A stretch of 64,000 bases of DNA from JADFNO01 sp965369945. Lineage in GTDB: Bacteria > Planctomycetota > Phycisphaerae > Phycisphaerales > SM1A02. Below, one piece after another: positions 45,279 through 54,627 of the stretch. Location: positions 21,359-85,358 of the forward strand of contig CBDUST010000001.1 in NCBI GenBank assembly GCA_965369945.1. The letters are read 5' to 3'. The notes beneath the pieces are model-generated. The model saw only the letters and a program-made list of their open reading frames with translations, was not told where the DNA came from and searched no databases. Position 1 is the first letter of the stretch, and every line of letters begins with the position of its first letter. A program made the position numbers and the translations under genes.

Positions 45279-46319
45279 ATGCTGCAGCGTCAGATGATCA
45301 TCGTCCTGGCTGGGTGTGTGATGCCTTTGGGGCTCGCTGGGGCGATGGACGAACCACAGGCCATCGGGTCGGCAAACCCACAGAAGTTCCAACGACCGGT
45401 CGCGACGTACTCAATCGTCGCGCGTGATCCTGATACCGGTGAGATGGGCGTCGCCGTTCAGTCGCATTGGTTCTCGGTCGGGCCAATCGTTCCGTGGGCT
45501 GAGGCGGGCGTGGGGGCCGTGGCCACGCAATCACTGGTTGATCCTTCCTATGGACCGCTTGGCTTAGATTTGATGCGCACTGGTCGCTCGGCGCCGAACG
45601 CACTCAAATCACTACTGGCAGGGGACGAGGGTCGAGCGGTGCGCCAGGTGGCGATGATCGATGCCGCCGGTCGAGTCGCCAGTCATACCGGCGATCGGTG
45701 TATTGCCGCGGCGGGCCATATCACTGATGACGAGCATCAATTCTCCGTGCAAGCGAATCTCATGCTCGGCGAAGAAGTCTGGCCGGCGATGGCGCAAGCT
45801 TACCGCGAAACGACCGGCGATCTGGCGGATCGAATGTTGGCGGCGCTCCAAGCAGCTCAAGACGTCGGCGGTGATATTCGAGGCAAGCAATCCGCTGCGA
45901 TCGTGATCGTCGCCGCTGAATCCACCGGCAAGCCGTGGGTCGACCGCACGTTCGACCTGCGCATCGAGGATCATCCGCATCCGGTGCAGGAATTGAAGCG
46001 CTTGGTGAAGTTGCAACGCGCGTATCTTCATATGAACGCTGGCGACGCCGCGATGGAAGAGGCCGACTTCGCCAAAGCCAGTCAGGAATACGCCGCCGCA
46101 GAGAAGATCGCCCCGCACATCGTCGAGATTCCCTTCTGGCATGCGATCACCTTGGCAGGAAGCGGCGAGGTGGAGAAATCGCTGCCCATCTTCAAGCGTG
46201 TTTTTGCCCGCGAACCGATCTGGGCTCAGCTGGTGCCGCGGCTGATACCTTCACAGTTGCTGCCCGACGACGATGAGGTGATCGAGGCGATCCTTGCCCA
46301 GCTTCACACGGGTGGATAG
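45279..46319 (+). CDS. DUF1028-domain secreted protein
   Basis: A 346-residue protein. ATG 45279 has AAGGAG at 45264-45269 and opens a signal peptide (MLQRQMIIVLAGCVMPLGLAGA). The DUF1028 domain covers about 40-255, with ATYSIVARDPDTGEMGVAVQSHW, read in two parts, then GVGAVATQS and AAGHITDDEHQFSVQANLM. DUF1028 is an Ntn-hydrolase-like fold of unknown substrate. The last 90 residues are a short TPR-like helical region (ASQEYAAAEKIAPHIVEIPF). The frame is open further upstream, but that part has no ribosome-binding site. Confidence 0.9.
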   Translation: MLQRQMIIVLAGCVMPLGLAGAMDEPQAIGSANPQKFQRPVATYSIVARDPDTGEMGVAVQSHWFSVGPIVPWAEAGVGAVATQSLVDPSYGPLGLDLMRTGRSAPNALKSLLAGDEGRAVRQVAMIDAAGRVASHTGDRCIAAAGHITDDEHQFSVQANLMLGEEVWPAMAQAYRETTGDLADRMLAALQAAQDVGGDIRGKQSAAIVIVAAESTGKPWVDRTFDLRIEDHPHPVQELKRLVKLQRAYLHMNAGDAAMEEADFAKASQEYAAAEKIAPHIVEIPFWHAITLAGSGEVEKSLPIFKRVFAREPIWAQLVPRLIPSQLLPDDDEVIEAILAQLHTGG

Positions 46320-46436
46320 GAAACGCACGGAGAAACCGCTCCCCAGACCTCCTGGAGGGGGTCTTCGCAGCTAATAGCCGGCCGTTTTGGCTCTGGGCGG
46401 GGGCACAAAATTCGACAGAGTTTTTGAAAAGAAGTC

Positions 46437-46465
46437 TTGACAGGCCCGGCTGTGCACTGGATACT
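46437..46465 (+). promoter_or_regulatory. Sigma-70-type promoter
   Basis: TTGACA (46437-46442) and GATACT (46460-46465) are 17 bases apart, a near-consensus pair. Transcription would start near 46472. The 5' region holds a CCGCCA/TGGCGG hairpin at 46517-46533 directly before the ribosome-binding site of the small ORF at 46547. Confidence 0.6.
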
Positions 46466-46546
46466 GGCCGTGCGATCTGACCATGAAGCGTCAGGTCGTA
46501 AGAGAGAGAGTGTGCCCCGCCAGCGTGTGGCGGTCAAGGAGGAGTT

Positions 46547-46675
46547 ATGTCTGTGCTGTCGCGCAGCGATCAAACAATCGGTTTAGTAGCGAACCTGCCC
46601 GTGGGCCGTCGAGTCGTGCTGGTGCGCGACCTGCGGAGCGACGGTTTGCAGCGCGCGAACGCTTTTGGAGATTGA
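46547..46675 (+). CDS. Small 42-residue protein in the PEP-CTERM leader
   Basis: ATG 46547 has an excellent ribosome-binding site (AAGGAGG, 46536-46542). The frame encodes MSVLSRSDQTIGLVANLPVG and ends in FGD at TGA 46673-46675. The product is basic and mixed in composition. It sits between the promoter at 46437 and the PEP-CTERM gene at 46820, so it may be a leader peptide or an independent small protein. No homology is recognised. Confidence 0.45.
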   Translation: MSVLSRSDQTIGLVANLPVGRRVVLVRDLRSDGLQRANAFGD

Positions 46676-46778
46676 AATCCGTGACGTGTGTTGCGGGTAT
46701 GATATTGATGGGTCTCGTCGCAACGTAGCAACCTGAACACCGATGTGCGCTATGTTTGGAACGAGATATCGAAGGTCC

Positions 46779-46798
46779 GCCCCGTGGGAGCACGGGGC
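46779..46798 (+). promoter_or_regulatory. Hairpin before the PEP-CTERM gene
   Basis: GCCCCGTG (46779-46786) pairs with CACGGGGC (46791-46798) around GGAG. It is followed by CCGTTTGGAGGG, which contains the ribosome-binding site of the gene at 46820. It could be an attenuator or a stability element. Confidence 0.45.
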
Positions 46799-46819
46799 CC
46801 GTTTGGAGGGTAATTTCAA

Positions 46820-47434
46820 ATGAAGACAATTGTATCTGTGCTTGCCGTAGCTGCATTCAGCGGCTCGGCGTTCGCCGGTGGTTTGCTCTACAGCAACGGC
46901 GCCGGGCCGGACTACAACAACGGCAACGAGATGGCCCAGTGGGCCCAGGCTGAGGACTTCACCGGCGTGGACGGCGTAATCAAGGACGTGCACTACAGCG
47001 TCCTTGACGGTGTGGGCGGTTTGCAAAGTTGGGACGGCACGGTCCAGTGGGCGATCTACCTAGGCGACCCGAACGCCAACGTCGTCGTCGGCTCGGGCGT
47101 TGGCGTGAACGTCCAATCGGCGTTCGATCAGAACACGAACGGCTTCGACTTCTTCTTCATCGATTTCGATCTCGACAACCCCGTCAATGTTAGCAGCGCG
47201 AACACCTACTGGCTCGCGCTGCACATGGGACAGGACTTCCTCGCCGACAGCCTCTTCTGGGCCACCCAGGCCGCCAATGGTACGGCCGCGGGCCTGGAGT
47301 CCAACGGCAGCTTCGGCGGCCCCTGGAACTCCAACGGCGTCGAGCACTATTTTGAACTCACCGGCGTCCCCGCTCCGGGCGCGCTGGCACTGCTCGGCCT
47401 AGCCGGTTTCATGGCGCGTCGGCGACGCAGGTAA
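46820..47434 (+). CDS. PEP-CTERM sorting-domain exported protein
   Basis: A 204-residue secreted protein with signal peptide (MKTIVSVLAVAAFSGSAFAG) and C-terminal tripartite sorting tail. The tail has VPAPGALALLGLAGF followed by MARRRRR, which is the PEP-CTERM layout handled by exosortase. The mature part is Asn/Asp/Gly-rich and beta-like (WDGTVQWAIYLGD, NGFDFFFIDFDLDNPV). A good ribosome-binding site (GGAGGG) precedes the ATG and a strong terminator follows. A shortened relative lies at 50801-51013. Confidence 0.9.
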   Translation: MKTIVSVLAVAAFSGSAFAGGLLYSNGAGPDYNNGNEMAQWAQAEDFTGVDGVIKDVHYSVLDGVGGLQSWDGTVQWAIYLGDPNANVVVGSGVGVNVQSAFDQNTNGFDFFFIDFDLDNPVNVSSANTYWLALHMGQDFLADSLFWATQAANGTAAGLESNGSFGGPWNSNGVEHYFELTGVPAPGALALLGLAGFMARRRRR

Positions 47435-47472
47435 CCCGGATACCGAGCGTCCAAACCACACCTTCAAATGCG

Positions 47473-47502
47473 ACGGGGCGGTCACACGACCGCCCCGTTT
47501 TC
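47473..47502 (+). terminator. Strong rho-independent terminator after the PEP-CTERM gene
   Basis: ACGGGGCGGTC (47473-47483) and GACCGCCCCGT (47488-47498) form a perfect 11-base stem with a 4-base ACAC loop, followed by TTTTC. It isolates the PEP-CTERM gene from the TPR gene downstream. Confidence 0.9.
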
Positions 47503-47567
47503 ATTCTCCTTCCACCAGAGACAATCCAACACACACCCGGACCACGATCTCCCGATTCTCAATCGGC

Positions 47568-49061
47568 GTGCCCGTGGACTTGTGGACTCGTGCCCGCTGG
47601 GCGATCATGTGCTGCGTGAGGCCCAATTGGTGGATTATCCTGACCGCCCTCGTCCTCGCCGCAGGTGTGGTCGGAGCTTGGGTTGTCCTCAGGCCACCGC
47701 CGGTCATCGCACCGCCCCTGCCCGAGAATCCCGGCGCGATGGATCCGCTGATCCGTCAGCTCATCGATCGCTCCGTGACACAGGTGCGGCAACGGCCGCG
47801 TGATCCCCAAGCGTGGTACGAACTCGGCGCCGCCTACCACGCCCATCGCCTGACCGAGCAGGCAAAAACGTGCTACGAGCAAGCCGCCGCGCTCGACGAC
47901 GTCGAGCCGCGATACCTCTACCAGCTGGCGCGGGTTCACGCCTTCCTGGGTGAGTACGACGAGGCGATCGGGCTGGCGGATCGCGTCATCTCCCTCAGCG
48001 ACGGGTACTCACCGGCCCACTGGCGTCGAGCACAGTGGCTGGGCGAGACGGGGCGGCTTGACGAGGCGGAGCAGTCGTATCGCCGGGCGCTGGCTATCGA
48101 TCCCCAGGCCGCCGTCGCGGTGCATGGTCTCGGGGGACTGCTGCTTCAACGGCAGCAGTTCGAGGAGGTCGCCGTGCTGATCGAGCGCCATCTCGCGGAG
48201 CGTCCGCGGGAGCCCTGGATGGATCAGCTCCTGGGCGCCGCCTCCGTCGGACTGGGTCGCACCGAGGAAGGGCGTCGCCTGATGTTGGGCACCCAGGATA
48301 TCAAGCCGCCGCGAAGCGACGACGAGTGGGGCGCCCAGGTGGCTCGGCGCCGCACCGGCTACGGCAACATCACACAGCGCGCCCGCGCGCTCATCGGGGC
48401 GGGCCGCGCCGATCTGGCCGTGCAGCAACTCGAGCCGCTCATGGCCCGGCACGCGGACGATCCACGGGTGATCAACCTGCTGGCGTCCGCCGTTTCGGCA
48501 CTCGGAAAGCTCGACGACGCCATCCGTCTTTATCAGCGGTCGGTCGCGCTGCAGCCAGATCAGTACACGGCCCATCTGAACCTCTCCTATCGCTACGAGA
48601 AGAGGCGTGACCTCGCCAAGGCGATGGATCACGCGGACCGCGCGATTGCCAACGACCCGCGACGAACCGAGGCGATGGTTCAGAAGGGCCGTTTGCTCAT
48701 CTTCGCCCAGGACTTCGCGGCGGCGGCGGAGATGCTCGAACGCGCCATCGCCATGGGGGCCGATCAGGCCCAGAATCTCGTCACGCTCGGGCAGGTGCTC
48801 GACCGCCTCGGGCGGCCGCTCGACGCGATGGGCCGGTTCGAGCGGGCTCTGGCGATCAATCCCGAGTTCGGTTCGGCGCACACGGGTATCGCGCTCGCAC
48901 TGGCGAGCCTCGGCGAGCCCGACCGCGCGTGGGAGTCGCTTGCCCGCGCTCGCGCGCTCATTCCCGACGATCCGTTTCTCGACCAGGCGGCGAAACTCAT
49001 CGAGCAACGAACCGGCGCCATGCCGCCGGCGGCCTTGTCCCCGGAGGACGCGACCCCATGA
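47568..49061 (+). CDS. TPR protein A (paired with CRTAC1 protein A)
   Basis: A 497-residue protein with an N-terminal membrane anchor (WWIILTALVLAAGVVGAWVVL, about 21-41). About ten tetratricopeptide-like repeats follow (for example AWYELGAAYHAHRLTEQAKTCYEQAA and LGKLDDAIRLYQRSVALQPD, each read as a repeat). It probably scaffolds protein complexes outside the cytoplasm. The start GTG 47568 or ATG 47607 is uncertain; neither has a clear Shine-Dalgarno site. Its TGA overlaps the ATG of the CRTAC1 gene by four bases, so the two are coupled. Confidence 0.88.
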   Translation: MPVDLWTRARWAIMCCVRPNWWIILTALVLAAGVVGAWVVLRPPPVIAPPLPENPGAMDPLIRQLIDRSVTQVRQRPRDPQAWYELGAAYHAHRLTEQAKTCYEQAAALDDVEPRYLYQLARVHAFLGEYDEAIGLADRVISLSDGYSPAHWRRAQWLGETGRLDEAEQSYRRALAIDPQAAVAVHGLGGLLLQRQQFEEVAVLIERHLAERPREPWMDQLLGAASVGLGRTEEGRRLMLGTQDIKPPRSDDEWGAQVARRRTGYGNITQRARALIGAGRADLAVQQLEPLMARHADDPRVINLLASAVSALGKLDDAIRLYQRSVALQPDQYTAHLNLSYRYEKRRDLAKAMDHADRAIANDPRRTEAMVQKGRLLIFAQDFAAAAEMLERAIAMGADQAQNLVTLGQVLDRLGRPLDAMGRFERALAINPEFGSAHTGIALALASLGEPDRAWESLARARALIPDDPFLDQAAKLIEQRTGAMPPAALSPEDATP

Positions 49062-50731
49062 GACTCGCCGCGTCCCGGGCGCTGTTCATCCTGCTGCCTC
49101 TTCTCAACGGGTGCAACGATGCCCCGCCGTCCACATCGTCCGACGCGCCGCCATGGCTGGAGGACGTCGCGGAGGCACACGGCGTGGACTACACCTATTT
49201 CTCCGGACACGCGGAGCGATTCCTCATCCCCGAGGGTGTGGGCGGCGGCGTGGCGCTGTTCGACATGGACGGCGACGACGACCTGGATCTCTACTTCGTC
49301 CAGGGCGGCGCGTGCATCGTCTCCGCCGACGACTGCGCGCCGAATCAGCTCTATCGCAACAACGGAGACGGAACTTTCGTCAACGTCACCGCCGGCAGCG
49401 GCGCCGATCACCGCGGCTACGGCATGGGCGTGGCCTGCGGCGACTACGACAACGACGGGGACGTCGATCTCTACGCCACCTGCCTCGGGCCCAACGTCCT
49501 GCTCCGCAACGACGGCGAGGGGCGCTTCACCGATGTCAGCGCCTCCGCCGGCGTCGATGACGACGCCTGGGGCGCCAGCGCCGCGTTCGTCGACTACGAC
49601 CACGACGGCGATCTCGACCTGTACGTCGCCAACTACATCAACTGGTTCATCGACCGTGACCTGCCCTGCTACAACGATCGCGGCGAGCTGGACTACTGCG
49701 GGCCCGTCAGCTACGACGCGCCCGCTCCGGACGTGCTCTACCGAAACAACGGCGATGGCACGTTCACCGACGTCAGCGACGAGGCGCTGCGAGACGAGTA
49801 CTACGGCAACGGGCTCGGTGTCATCTGCGGCGACTTCACCGGCGACGGGCTCGTGGATATCTTCGTCTCCAATGACGGCATGCGGGATCAGCTGTGGGCC
49901 AACCACGGCGACGGCACGTTTCGCGACGTCGGCCTGACGTGGGGCTGCGGGTACGACAACAGCGGTCAGCCCAAGGCCGGCATGGGCGTCACCGCCGCCG
50001 ACATAGATGACGACGGCGACCTCGACGTCATGGTGTGCAACCTCGCCACCGAGTCCGATTCGTTCTTTCTCAACACCAACGGCTTCTTCCTCGACTCGAC
50101 CGCATCGGTCGGCCTCGCCGCGGCCAGCCGCTCGTTCACGCGGTTCGGGATGGCCTGGGTCGATCTCGACAACGACGCATACTTGGACCTGTACCAGGCC
50201 AACGGACGTATCGCCCGGCACGGGCAGCATTACTCCGACAATCCCTACGCCGAGCCGAACCTGCTGATGCAGGGCGGGCCCGGCCCTTGGTTTGACGCCG
50301 TCGAGCCGCTCGGAGGGACCGCCGAGCTGCTCGCGCACACGAGCCGCGGCGCCGCGTTCGGCGACATCGACAACGACGGCGGCATGGACGTCGTCGTCGT
50401 CAATCGCGGCGCCCGCGCGTACGTGCTTCGCAACGTCGTGCCCGACCGCGGACACTGGATCGTGCTCCGCGTGATCGACGAGCACGGCCGGGACGCCTTC
50501 GGGGCGACGATCCGCATGACGCTGGGGGATCGCCGCATCGCCCGAGACGTGCGCGCGGCCTACAGCTACTTCGCAAGCAACGACCCGCGCGTGCACGTCG
50601 GTCTCGGCGACGCCACGAGCGTCACCAACGTCACCATCACCTGGACGGACGGGACCACCGAGTCCTTCGGCGACCTCATCGCCGACCGGATCACCACCCT
50701 CACTCGCGGCACCGGACGGAGCGGCTCCTAG
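49058..50731 (+). CDS. CRTAC1-family lipoprotein A (FG-GAP and UnbV domains)
   Basis: A 557-residue lipoprotein starting at ATG 49058 in the stop of the TPR gene. The signal ends in a lipobox-like LLNGC. The body consists of FG-GAP/VCBS propeller blades with the repeated pattern FDMDGDDDLDLYFV, DYDNDGDVDLYATC and DYDHDGDLDLYVANY, in which Asp residues bind calcium. The C-terminus is an ASPIC/UnbV domain (RAAYSYFASNDPRVHVGLG and VTITWTDG). CRTAC1-like proteins are common in Planctomycetota and Acidobacteriota beside TPR genes; their role is unknown. Confidence 0.92.
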   Translation: MRLAASRALFILLPLLNGCNDAPPSTSSDAPPWLEDVAEAHGVDYTYFSGHAERFLIPEGVGGGVALFDMDGDDDLDLYFVQGGACIVSADDCAPNQLYRNNGDGTFVNVTAGSGADHRGYGMGVACGDYDNDGDVDLYATCLGPNVLLRNDGEGRFTDVSASAGVDDDAWGASAAFVDYDHDGDLDLYVANYINWFIDRDLPCYNDRGELDYCGPVSYDAPAPDVLYRNNGDGTFTDVSDEALRDEYYGNGLGVICGDFTGDGLVDIFVSNDGMRDQLWANHGDGTFRDVGLTWGCGYDNSGQPKAGMGVTAADIDDDGDLDVMVCNLATESDSFFLNTNGFFLDSTASVGLAAASRSFTRFGMAWVDLDNDAYLDLYQANGRIARHGQHYSDNPYAEPNLLMQGGPGPWFDAVEPLGGTAELLAHTSRGAAFGDIDNDGGMDVVVVNRGARAYVLRNVVPDRGHWIVLRVIDEHGRDAFGATIRMTLGDRRIARDVRAAYSYFASNDPRVHVGLGDATSVTNVTITWTDGTTESFGDLIADRITTLTRGTGRSGS

Positions 50732-50800
50732 CACCCCGTTGAAGAACTCGGGTGGCTCCCGAGTGCGAGGCTTTTCGTCTTGCCAAGGAGGCGAAACGAG

Positions 50801-51013
50801 GGCATATGGGCTATCTATGACGGCAACGGCGGATCGCCCGGCGCGGTCATCGATACCAGCAGCGGGTTGAACTTCAACACGACGTGCGATCAAAACGCGA
50901 ATGGTTGGGACTTCTACGACATCACCTTCGATCTCGGCGGCATTGGCGTGGCCGTGAATGCAGGCGACAACTACTTCGGCGCATGTGCAAGCGTTCCCAC
51001 TGATACTCCGTGA
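50801..51013 (+). pseudogene. Fragment of a PEP-CTERM-protein relative
   Basis: A frame of 70 codons beginning GIWAIYDGNGG and ending at TGA 51011-51013. WAIYDGNGGSPG, DQNANGWDFYDITFDL and VNAGDNYFGA align with WAIYLGDPN, DQNTNGFDFFFIDFDL and VSSANTYWLA of the complete protein at 46820. It lacks the signal peptide and the C-terminal sorting tail, and has no start codon context. I read it as a remnant of a duplicated copy. The rest of the 327-base gap shows nothing else. Confidence 0.7.
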
Positions 51014-51058
51014 CTCGCGGCGTACTTCCCAACGCAATCGGCGAGCTTCTGTGTTACC

Positions 51059-52834
51059 TTGGGTGACAGTGTGCCGAAGTCGAACGCGCGAGAATGGGCC
51101 GGACGCAGGACGGGACCTCCGCTGGTGCTGGCGGTATTGGCCGCCTACGGATGCGACCGATCCACGCCGGAGGACCTCGAGCCGGTAGAGCGGGTCGTTG
51201 AAAACCCCATCTTCCGCGACGTGACGCACGAGGTGGGAGTTCAGTTCATCCACTTCACCGGAGCGACTGGCCAGTACTACTTCCCGGAGATCATGGGCGC
51301 GGGGGTAGCGCTGCTCGACTACGACGGCGACGGGGATCTCGACCTCTACCTGCTCCAGGGGAATCTGCTCATGCCGGGCGACCGCCTGGAAGACGCCCTC
51401 TTTCCTCCGGACGAGGCGCTTCCACTGAGCAATCGTCTCTATCGCAATGATCTGATCGTCGATGGCCAGCGCACCGGCGCCCTGCGCTTCACCGACGTCA
51501 CGGCCGAATCGGGCGTCGGTGATACGGGATACGCCCTGGGCTGCGCGGTCGGTGACTACGACGGCGACGGGGACGCGGATCTGTACGTGACGAACTACGG
51601 GCCGAATGTCTTGTACCGCAACGAAGGCGACGGCACATTCACGGACGTCACGGAGACGGCGGGTGTGGATGACGCGCGGTGGAGCACCAGTGCCGCGTTT
51701 CTCGACTACGACGGTGACGGTGATCTCGATCTGTATCACACCAACTACGTTGCATTCGCCGACGACATCGGGCGGGTATGCCGCCGTCCGACTGGAGATC
51801 GCGAATACTGCACGCCGCTCTCGTTTCGTCCGCTGCCTGATGTGCTCTACCGCAATGACGGCAACGGCACCTTCACGGATGTCTCAGCGTCGGCGGGTCT
51901 TGACGAGGCGTTCGGGAACGGGCTCGGCGTGATCACCGCGGACTTTGACAACGACGGAGCGATCGACATCTACGTCGCGAACGACGGCGTGGCCAATCAA
52001 CTGTGGATGAACCGCGGAGACGGCACATTCGAGGACCGCGCCCTGCTGGCCGGCGTCGCGTTGAACGAGTCGGGCACCGCCGAGGCGAGCATGGGCGTGA
52101 CCGTCGTCGACTACGATGGGGACGGTGACGAGGACATCTTCGTCACAAACCTGATCCTGGAGACGAACACCCTGTACGTGAACCAGGGCAACGCTCTGTT
52201 CGACGACCGAACGTTCGATCAGTCGCTGGGTCCGTCGAGCCGCCCGATGACGGGATTCGGAACGTGCTTCCTGGACTACGACAACGATGGTGGGCTCGAC
52301 ATTCTCGTCGTCAACGGGGCAGTGGCGAAGATCGACACGCAGCTGAGCGACCCATACCCGTACCTGATGCCGAACCAGCTCTTCCGAAGCACGCCAACGG
52401 GACGATTCGAAGACGTATCACACCAGGCCGGGCCGTCATTCGCGCAGCTCGAGTCGAGTCGCGCCGCCGCCGTCGGCGATCTCGATCTGGACGGCGATGT
52501 CGATGTCGTCATTACCAACAACAACGGCCCGGCGCGTGTGTTGCTCAACGAAGCGAAGACCGACAACCACTGGCTTCGCGTCCGCGCCGAGCCGTGGACC
52601 GACGGGTGCGGCGCCGTCGTCGAGCTGACCCGGGCCGACGGCGTGAGGTTCGCGCGTCGCGTTCGCACGAATGGCAGCTATTGCTCGGCGCGGGACCGGC
52701 GTGTCTATTTCGGCCTCGGGACTGCGGCCGACGCGGTCGCCATCACCGTGCGCTGGCCGGACGGAACTCGCGAGCAATGGACGGACGTCGCCGTGGACCG
52801 CGAAGTGGTCGTGCGACGAGGAGAAGGCCAATGA
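51059..52834 (+). CDS. CRTAC1-family lipoprotein B (FG-GAP and UnbV domains)
   Basis: A 591-residue relative of the protein at 49058. Start TTG 51059 or GTG 51071 is unsettled. The signal sequence LVLAVLAAYGC gives a lipoprotein cysteine. The FG-GAP blades are regular (LLDYDGDGDLDLYLLQ, FLDYDGDGDLDLYHTNYV, DFDNDGAIDIYVANDG). The C-terminal ASPIC/UnbV domain has RTNGSYCSARDRRVYFGLG and VRWPDGTREQW. Its stop overlaps the ATG of TPR protein B (ATGA). The order here is CRTAC1 then TPR, the reverse of the first pair. Confidence 0.92.
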   Translation: MGDSVPKSNAREWAGRRTGPPLVLAVLAAYGCDRSTPEDLEPVERVVENPIFRDVTHEVGVQFIHFTGATGQYYFPEIMGAGVALLDYDGDGDLDLYLLQGNLLMPGDRLEDALFPPDEALPLSNRLYRNDLIVDGQRTGALRFTDVTAESGVGDTGYALGCAVGDYDGDGDADLYVTNYGPNVLYRNEGDGTFTDVTETAGVDDARWSTSAAFLDYDGDGDLDLYHTNYVAFADDIGRVCRRPTGDREYCTPLSFRPLPDVLYRNDGNGTFTDVSASAGLDEAFGNGLGVITADFDNDGAIDIYVANDGVANQLWMNRGDGTFEDRALLAGVALNESGTAEASMGVTVVDYDGDGDEDIFVTNLILETNTLYVNQGNALFDDRTFDQSLGPSSRPMTGFGTCFLDYDNDGGLDILVVNGAVAKIDTQLSDPYPYLMPNQLFRSTPTGRFEDVSHQAGPSFAQLESSRAAAVGDLDLDGDVDVVITNNNGPARVLLNEAKTDNHWLRVRAEPWTDGCGAVVELTRADGVRFARRVRTNGSYCSARDRRVYFGLGTAADAVAITVRWPDGTREQWTDVAVDREVVVRRGEGQ

Positions 52835-54270
52835 CGAGCCGAGCGCGGAACACCGCGCTGGTTGCCGGCACCCTCGCGCTGGCGGCGGCCGGACTTACGA
52901 TGCATTTCTCCGGCGCGCTCCGCGCCGCGCCCGACCTCGAGCCAATCCCCGAGATTCGCGTGACCACAACGGACCACGCCGTTCAGGAACAGCTCGTCGG
53001 GGCGAGGCGCGTCGTCGAGGACGATCCATACGACGCCGCCGCCAACGGAAGACTGGGCATGCTCTACGAGCTGTACCTGTATCCGGAAGCGATGCGTGTG
53101 TGCTACGAGCGCGCAAGCCGACTGGCGCCGAGCAAATTTCGCTGGAAATATCACTTGGGCCGATCCGAACGAATGCTCGGCGATCCCGACGCCGCGATCG
53201 TAACGCTCCGAAGCGCTCTTGAGATCGACGAAGAGTACGTGCCCGCGCTTGTGGAGCTGGGCGAGGCGTATCTGGAACGCCGTCGCAGCGCCGAAGCTGA
53301 AACGACCTTCCAGTCGGCATTGCGTCTGAACCCGCAGTCGTGCGCCGCAATGCTCGGGCTCGGCCGGGTCATGGCGAAGCGGGGTGAGCACGACGCGGCG
53401 ATCAAGCACTACGAAGAGGCGCTGCGGGTAGCGCCGGACCATGCACCACTTCATTACGCGCTGGGACTGTCCTATCGCGCGCTTGGCGAGACGGACAAGG
53501 CGCAGCTCCACCTCGAGACGGCCCGGAACGGCAAACCCAACAGTCCGGACGCCGATCCACTCCGGGACGAGATACGTGATCTGGAAGTCGGTATCGATGC
53601 TGACTTTCGACGCGCCACGCAGTTGCTCAATTCCAGGCAGTACGACCGAGGTATTACGCTCCTTCGCAAGGTGGTGGCCGCTGATCCCGATCACCATGGC
53701 GCCTTCGCGTCGCTCGGCAAGGCACTGCTGCTCGTGAACCAGCCCGTCGAGGCGCTTGCCGCGTACGAAAAGGCGATCGCGCTCGATCCGTCCAACGTGG
53801 AATGCCTTCGAATGTCCAGCGTACTTCTGTACCGCGCGCAACGGTTCCAGAGCGCCGTTGAGCGGCTGGAGAAGGTATTCGAGTCGGGCGTCAGTAACGC
53901 CGACGATCATCACCTGTACGGCGCCATACAGATGCAACTGAGGCACCCGGTCGAGGCGATCCGCCACTTCGAGATTGCGCTCGAGCAGAAACCGGACCAT
54001 GTCGACGCGCGGCGAGGACTAGTGGCGATGTTGAAGTTCCAAGTGAACCAAGCCGCGACGGATGCGGAAGCGGTGTCGATTCTACGGCGCATCATCGAGC
54101 TTGAACCGAGCGACACCCAGGCCCTGACCATACTCGGCACCCGGCTCGAGCGTATGGGTGATCTGGCCGCAGCGCTCGACACATTCGAACGGGCGCTCGC
54201 GGCGAATCCGAATCTTCCGGAAGTCGTGCGGAAATGCGAAGAGCTGAGAGCGAGGCTCGATTCGAGGTGA
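52831..54270 (+). CDS. TPR protein B (paired with CRTAC1 protein B)
   Basis: A 479-residue protein with an N-terminal anchor or signal (NTALVAGTLALAAAGLTMHF). About eleven tetratricopeptide repeats follow (for example AAMLGLGRVMAKRGEHDAAI and ALTILGTRLERMGDLAAALD). ATG 52831 overlaps the preceding stop and is preceded by GAGGAGAAGG. It is the counterpart of the TPR protein at 47568, though the two differ in length and sequence. It is translated with the CRTAC1 B lipoprotein and probably forms a complex with it. Confidence 0.9.
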   Translation: MTSRARNTALVAGTLALAAAGLTMHFSGALRAAPDLEPIPEIRVTTTDHAVQEQLVGARRVVEDDPYDAAANGRLGMLYELYLYPEAMRVCYERASRLAPSKFRWKYHLGRSERMLGDPDAAIVTLRSALEIDEEYVPALVELGEAYLERRRSAEAETTFQSALRLNPQSCAAMLGLGRVMAKRGEHDAAIKHYEEALRVAPDHAPLHYALGLSYRALGETDKAQLHLETARNGKPNSPDADPLRDEIRDLEVGIDADFRRATQLLNSRQYDRGITLLRKVVAADPDHHGAFASLGKALLLVNQPVEALAAYEKAIALDPSNVECLRMSSVLLYRAQRFQSAVERLEKVFESGVSNADDHHLYGAIQMQLRHPVEAIRHFEIALEQKPDHVDARRGLVAMLKFQVNQAATDAEAVSILRRIIELEPSDTQALTILGTRLERMGDLAAALDTFERALAANPNLPEVVRKCEELRARLDSR

Positions 54271-54627
54271 ACGGGCTCTCCCACGCGCCCGGCATGGAGC
54301 CGGCTGTTGCCAGTGGAAACAGGAACAGTGGGATGTCTCGGTGAATCACGATGGGAAACAAATGGAGCTGCGGCTGATACTTCTGTTCCCAGACAAAGGT
54401 CGCCGCATTTCGTCCGGCCCCGGCGTGCTTCCGGCGGGCCTCGGCCACCAGCTTGGCCCGGAACAGAATGGCCGCTTCGGCCCCATCGCCGATCGTGTTC
54501 TGACCATGATCGCCGACTGGCTGGAGCAGCGCATCGCAACGGATTAGTCATCAGTCGATGAGCCAGAGTGCGTAGAATACGACTCACTTCCGGAGTTCAA
54601 GGATGAGCAACACCCCGACACCAAACG
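54271..54627 (+). other. Gap between TPR gene B and the UnbV remnant
   Basis: No convincing gene. A plus-strand frame from about 54341 to 54547 (MELRLILLFPDKGRR within it) has a weak start and no recognised domain. It could be debris of a third cassette. Confidence 0.4.

Noticed and set aside
48764..51739. Open frame of 991 codons on the minus strand
   Set aside because: It lies opposite the TPR-A, CRTAC1-A and CRTAC1-B genes, whose GC-rich repeated Asp/Gly codons keep the opposite frame free of stops. The translation is Val/Ala/Asp-rich without any domain.
52264..52830. In-frame N-terminal extension of TPR protein B
   Set aside because: It overlaps the end of CRTAC1-B, is Arg-rich, and a signal peptide and ATGA coupling start at 52831.
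54341..54547. 68-codon plus-strand frame
   Set aside because: Weak GTG start, no ribosome-binding site and no recognised family; kept only as part of a gap description.
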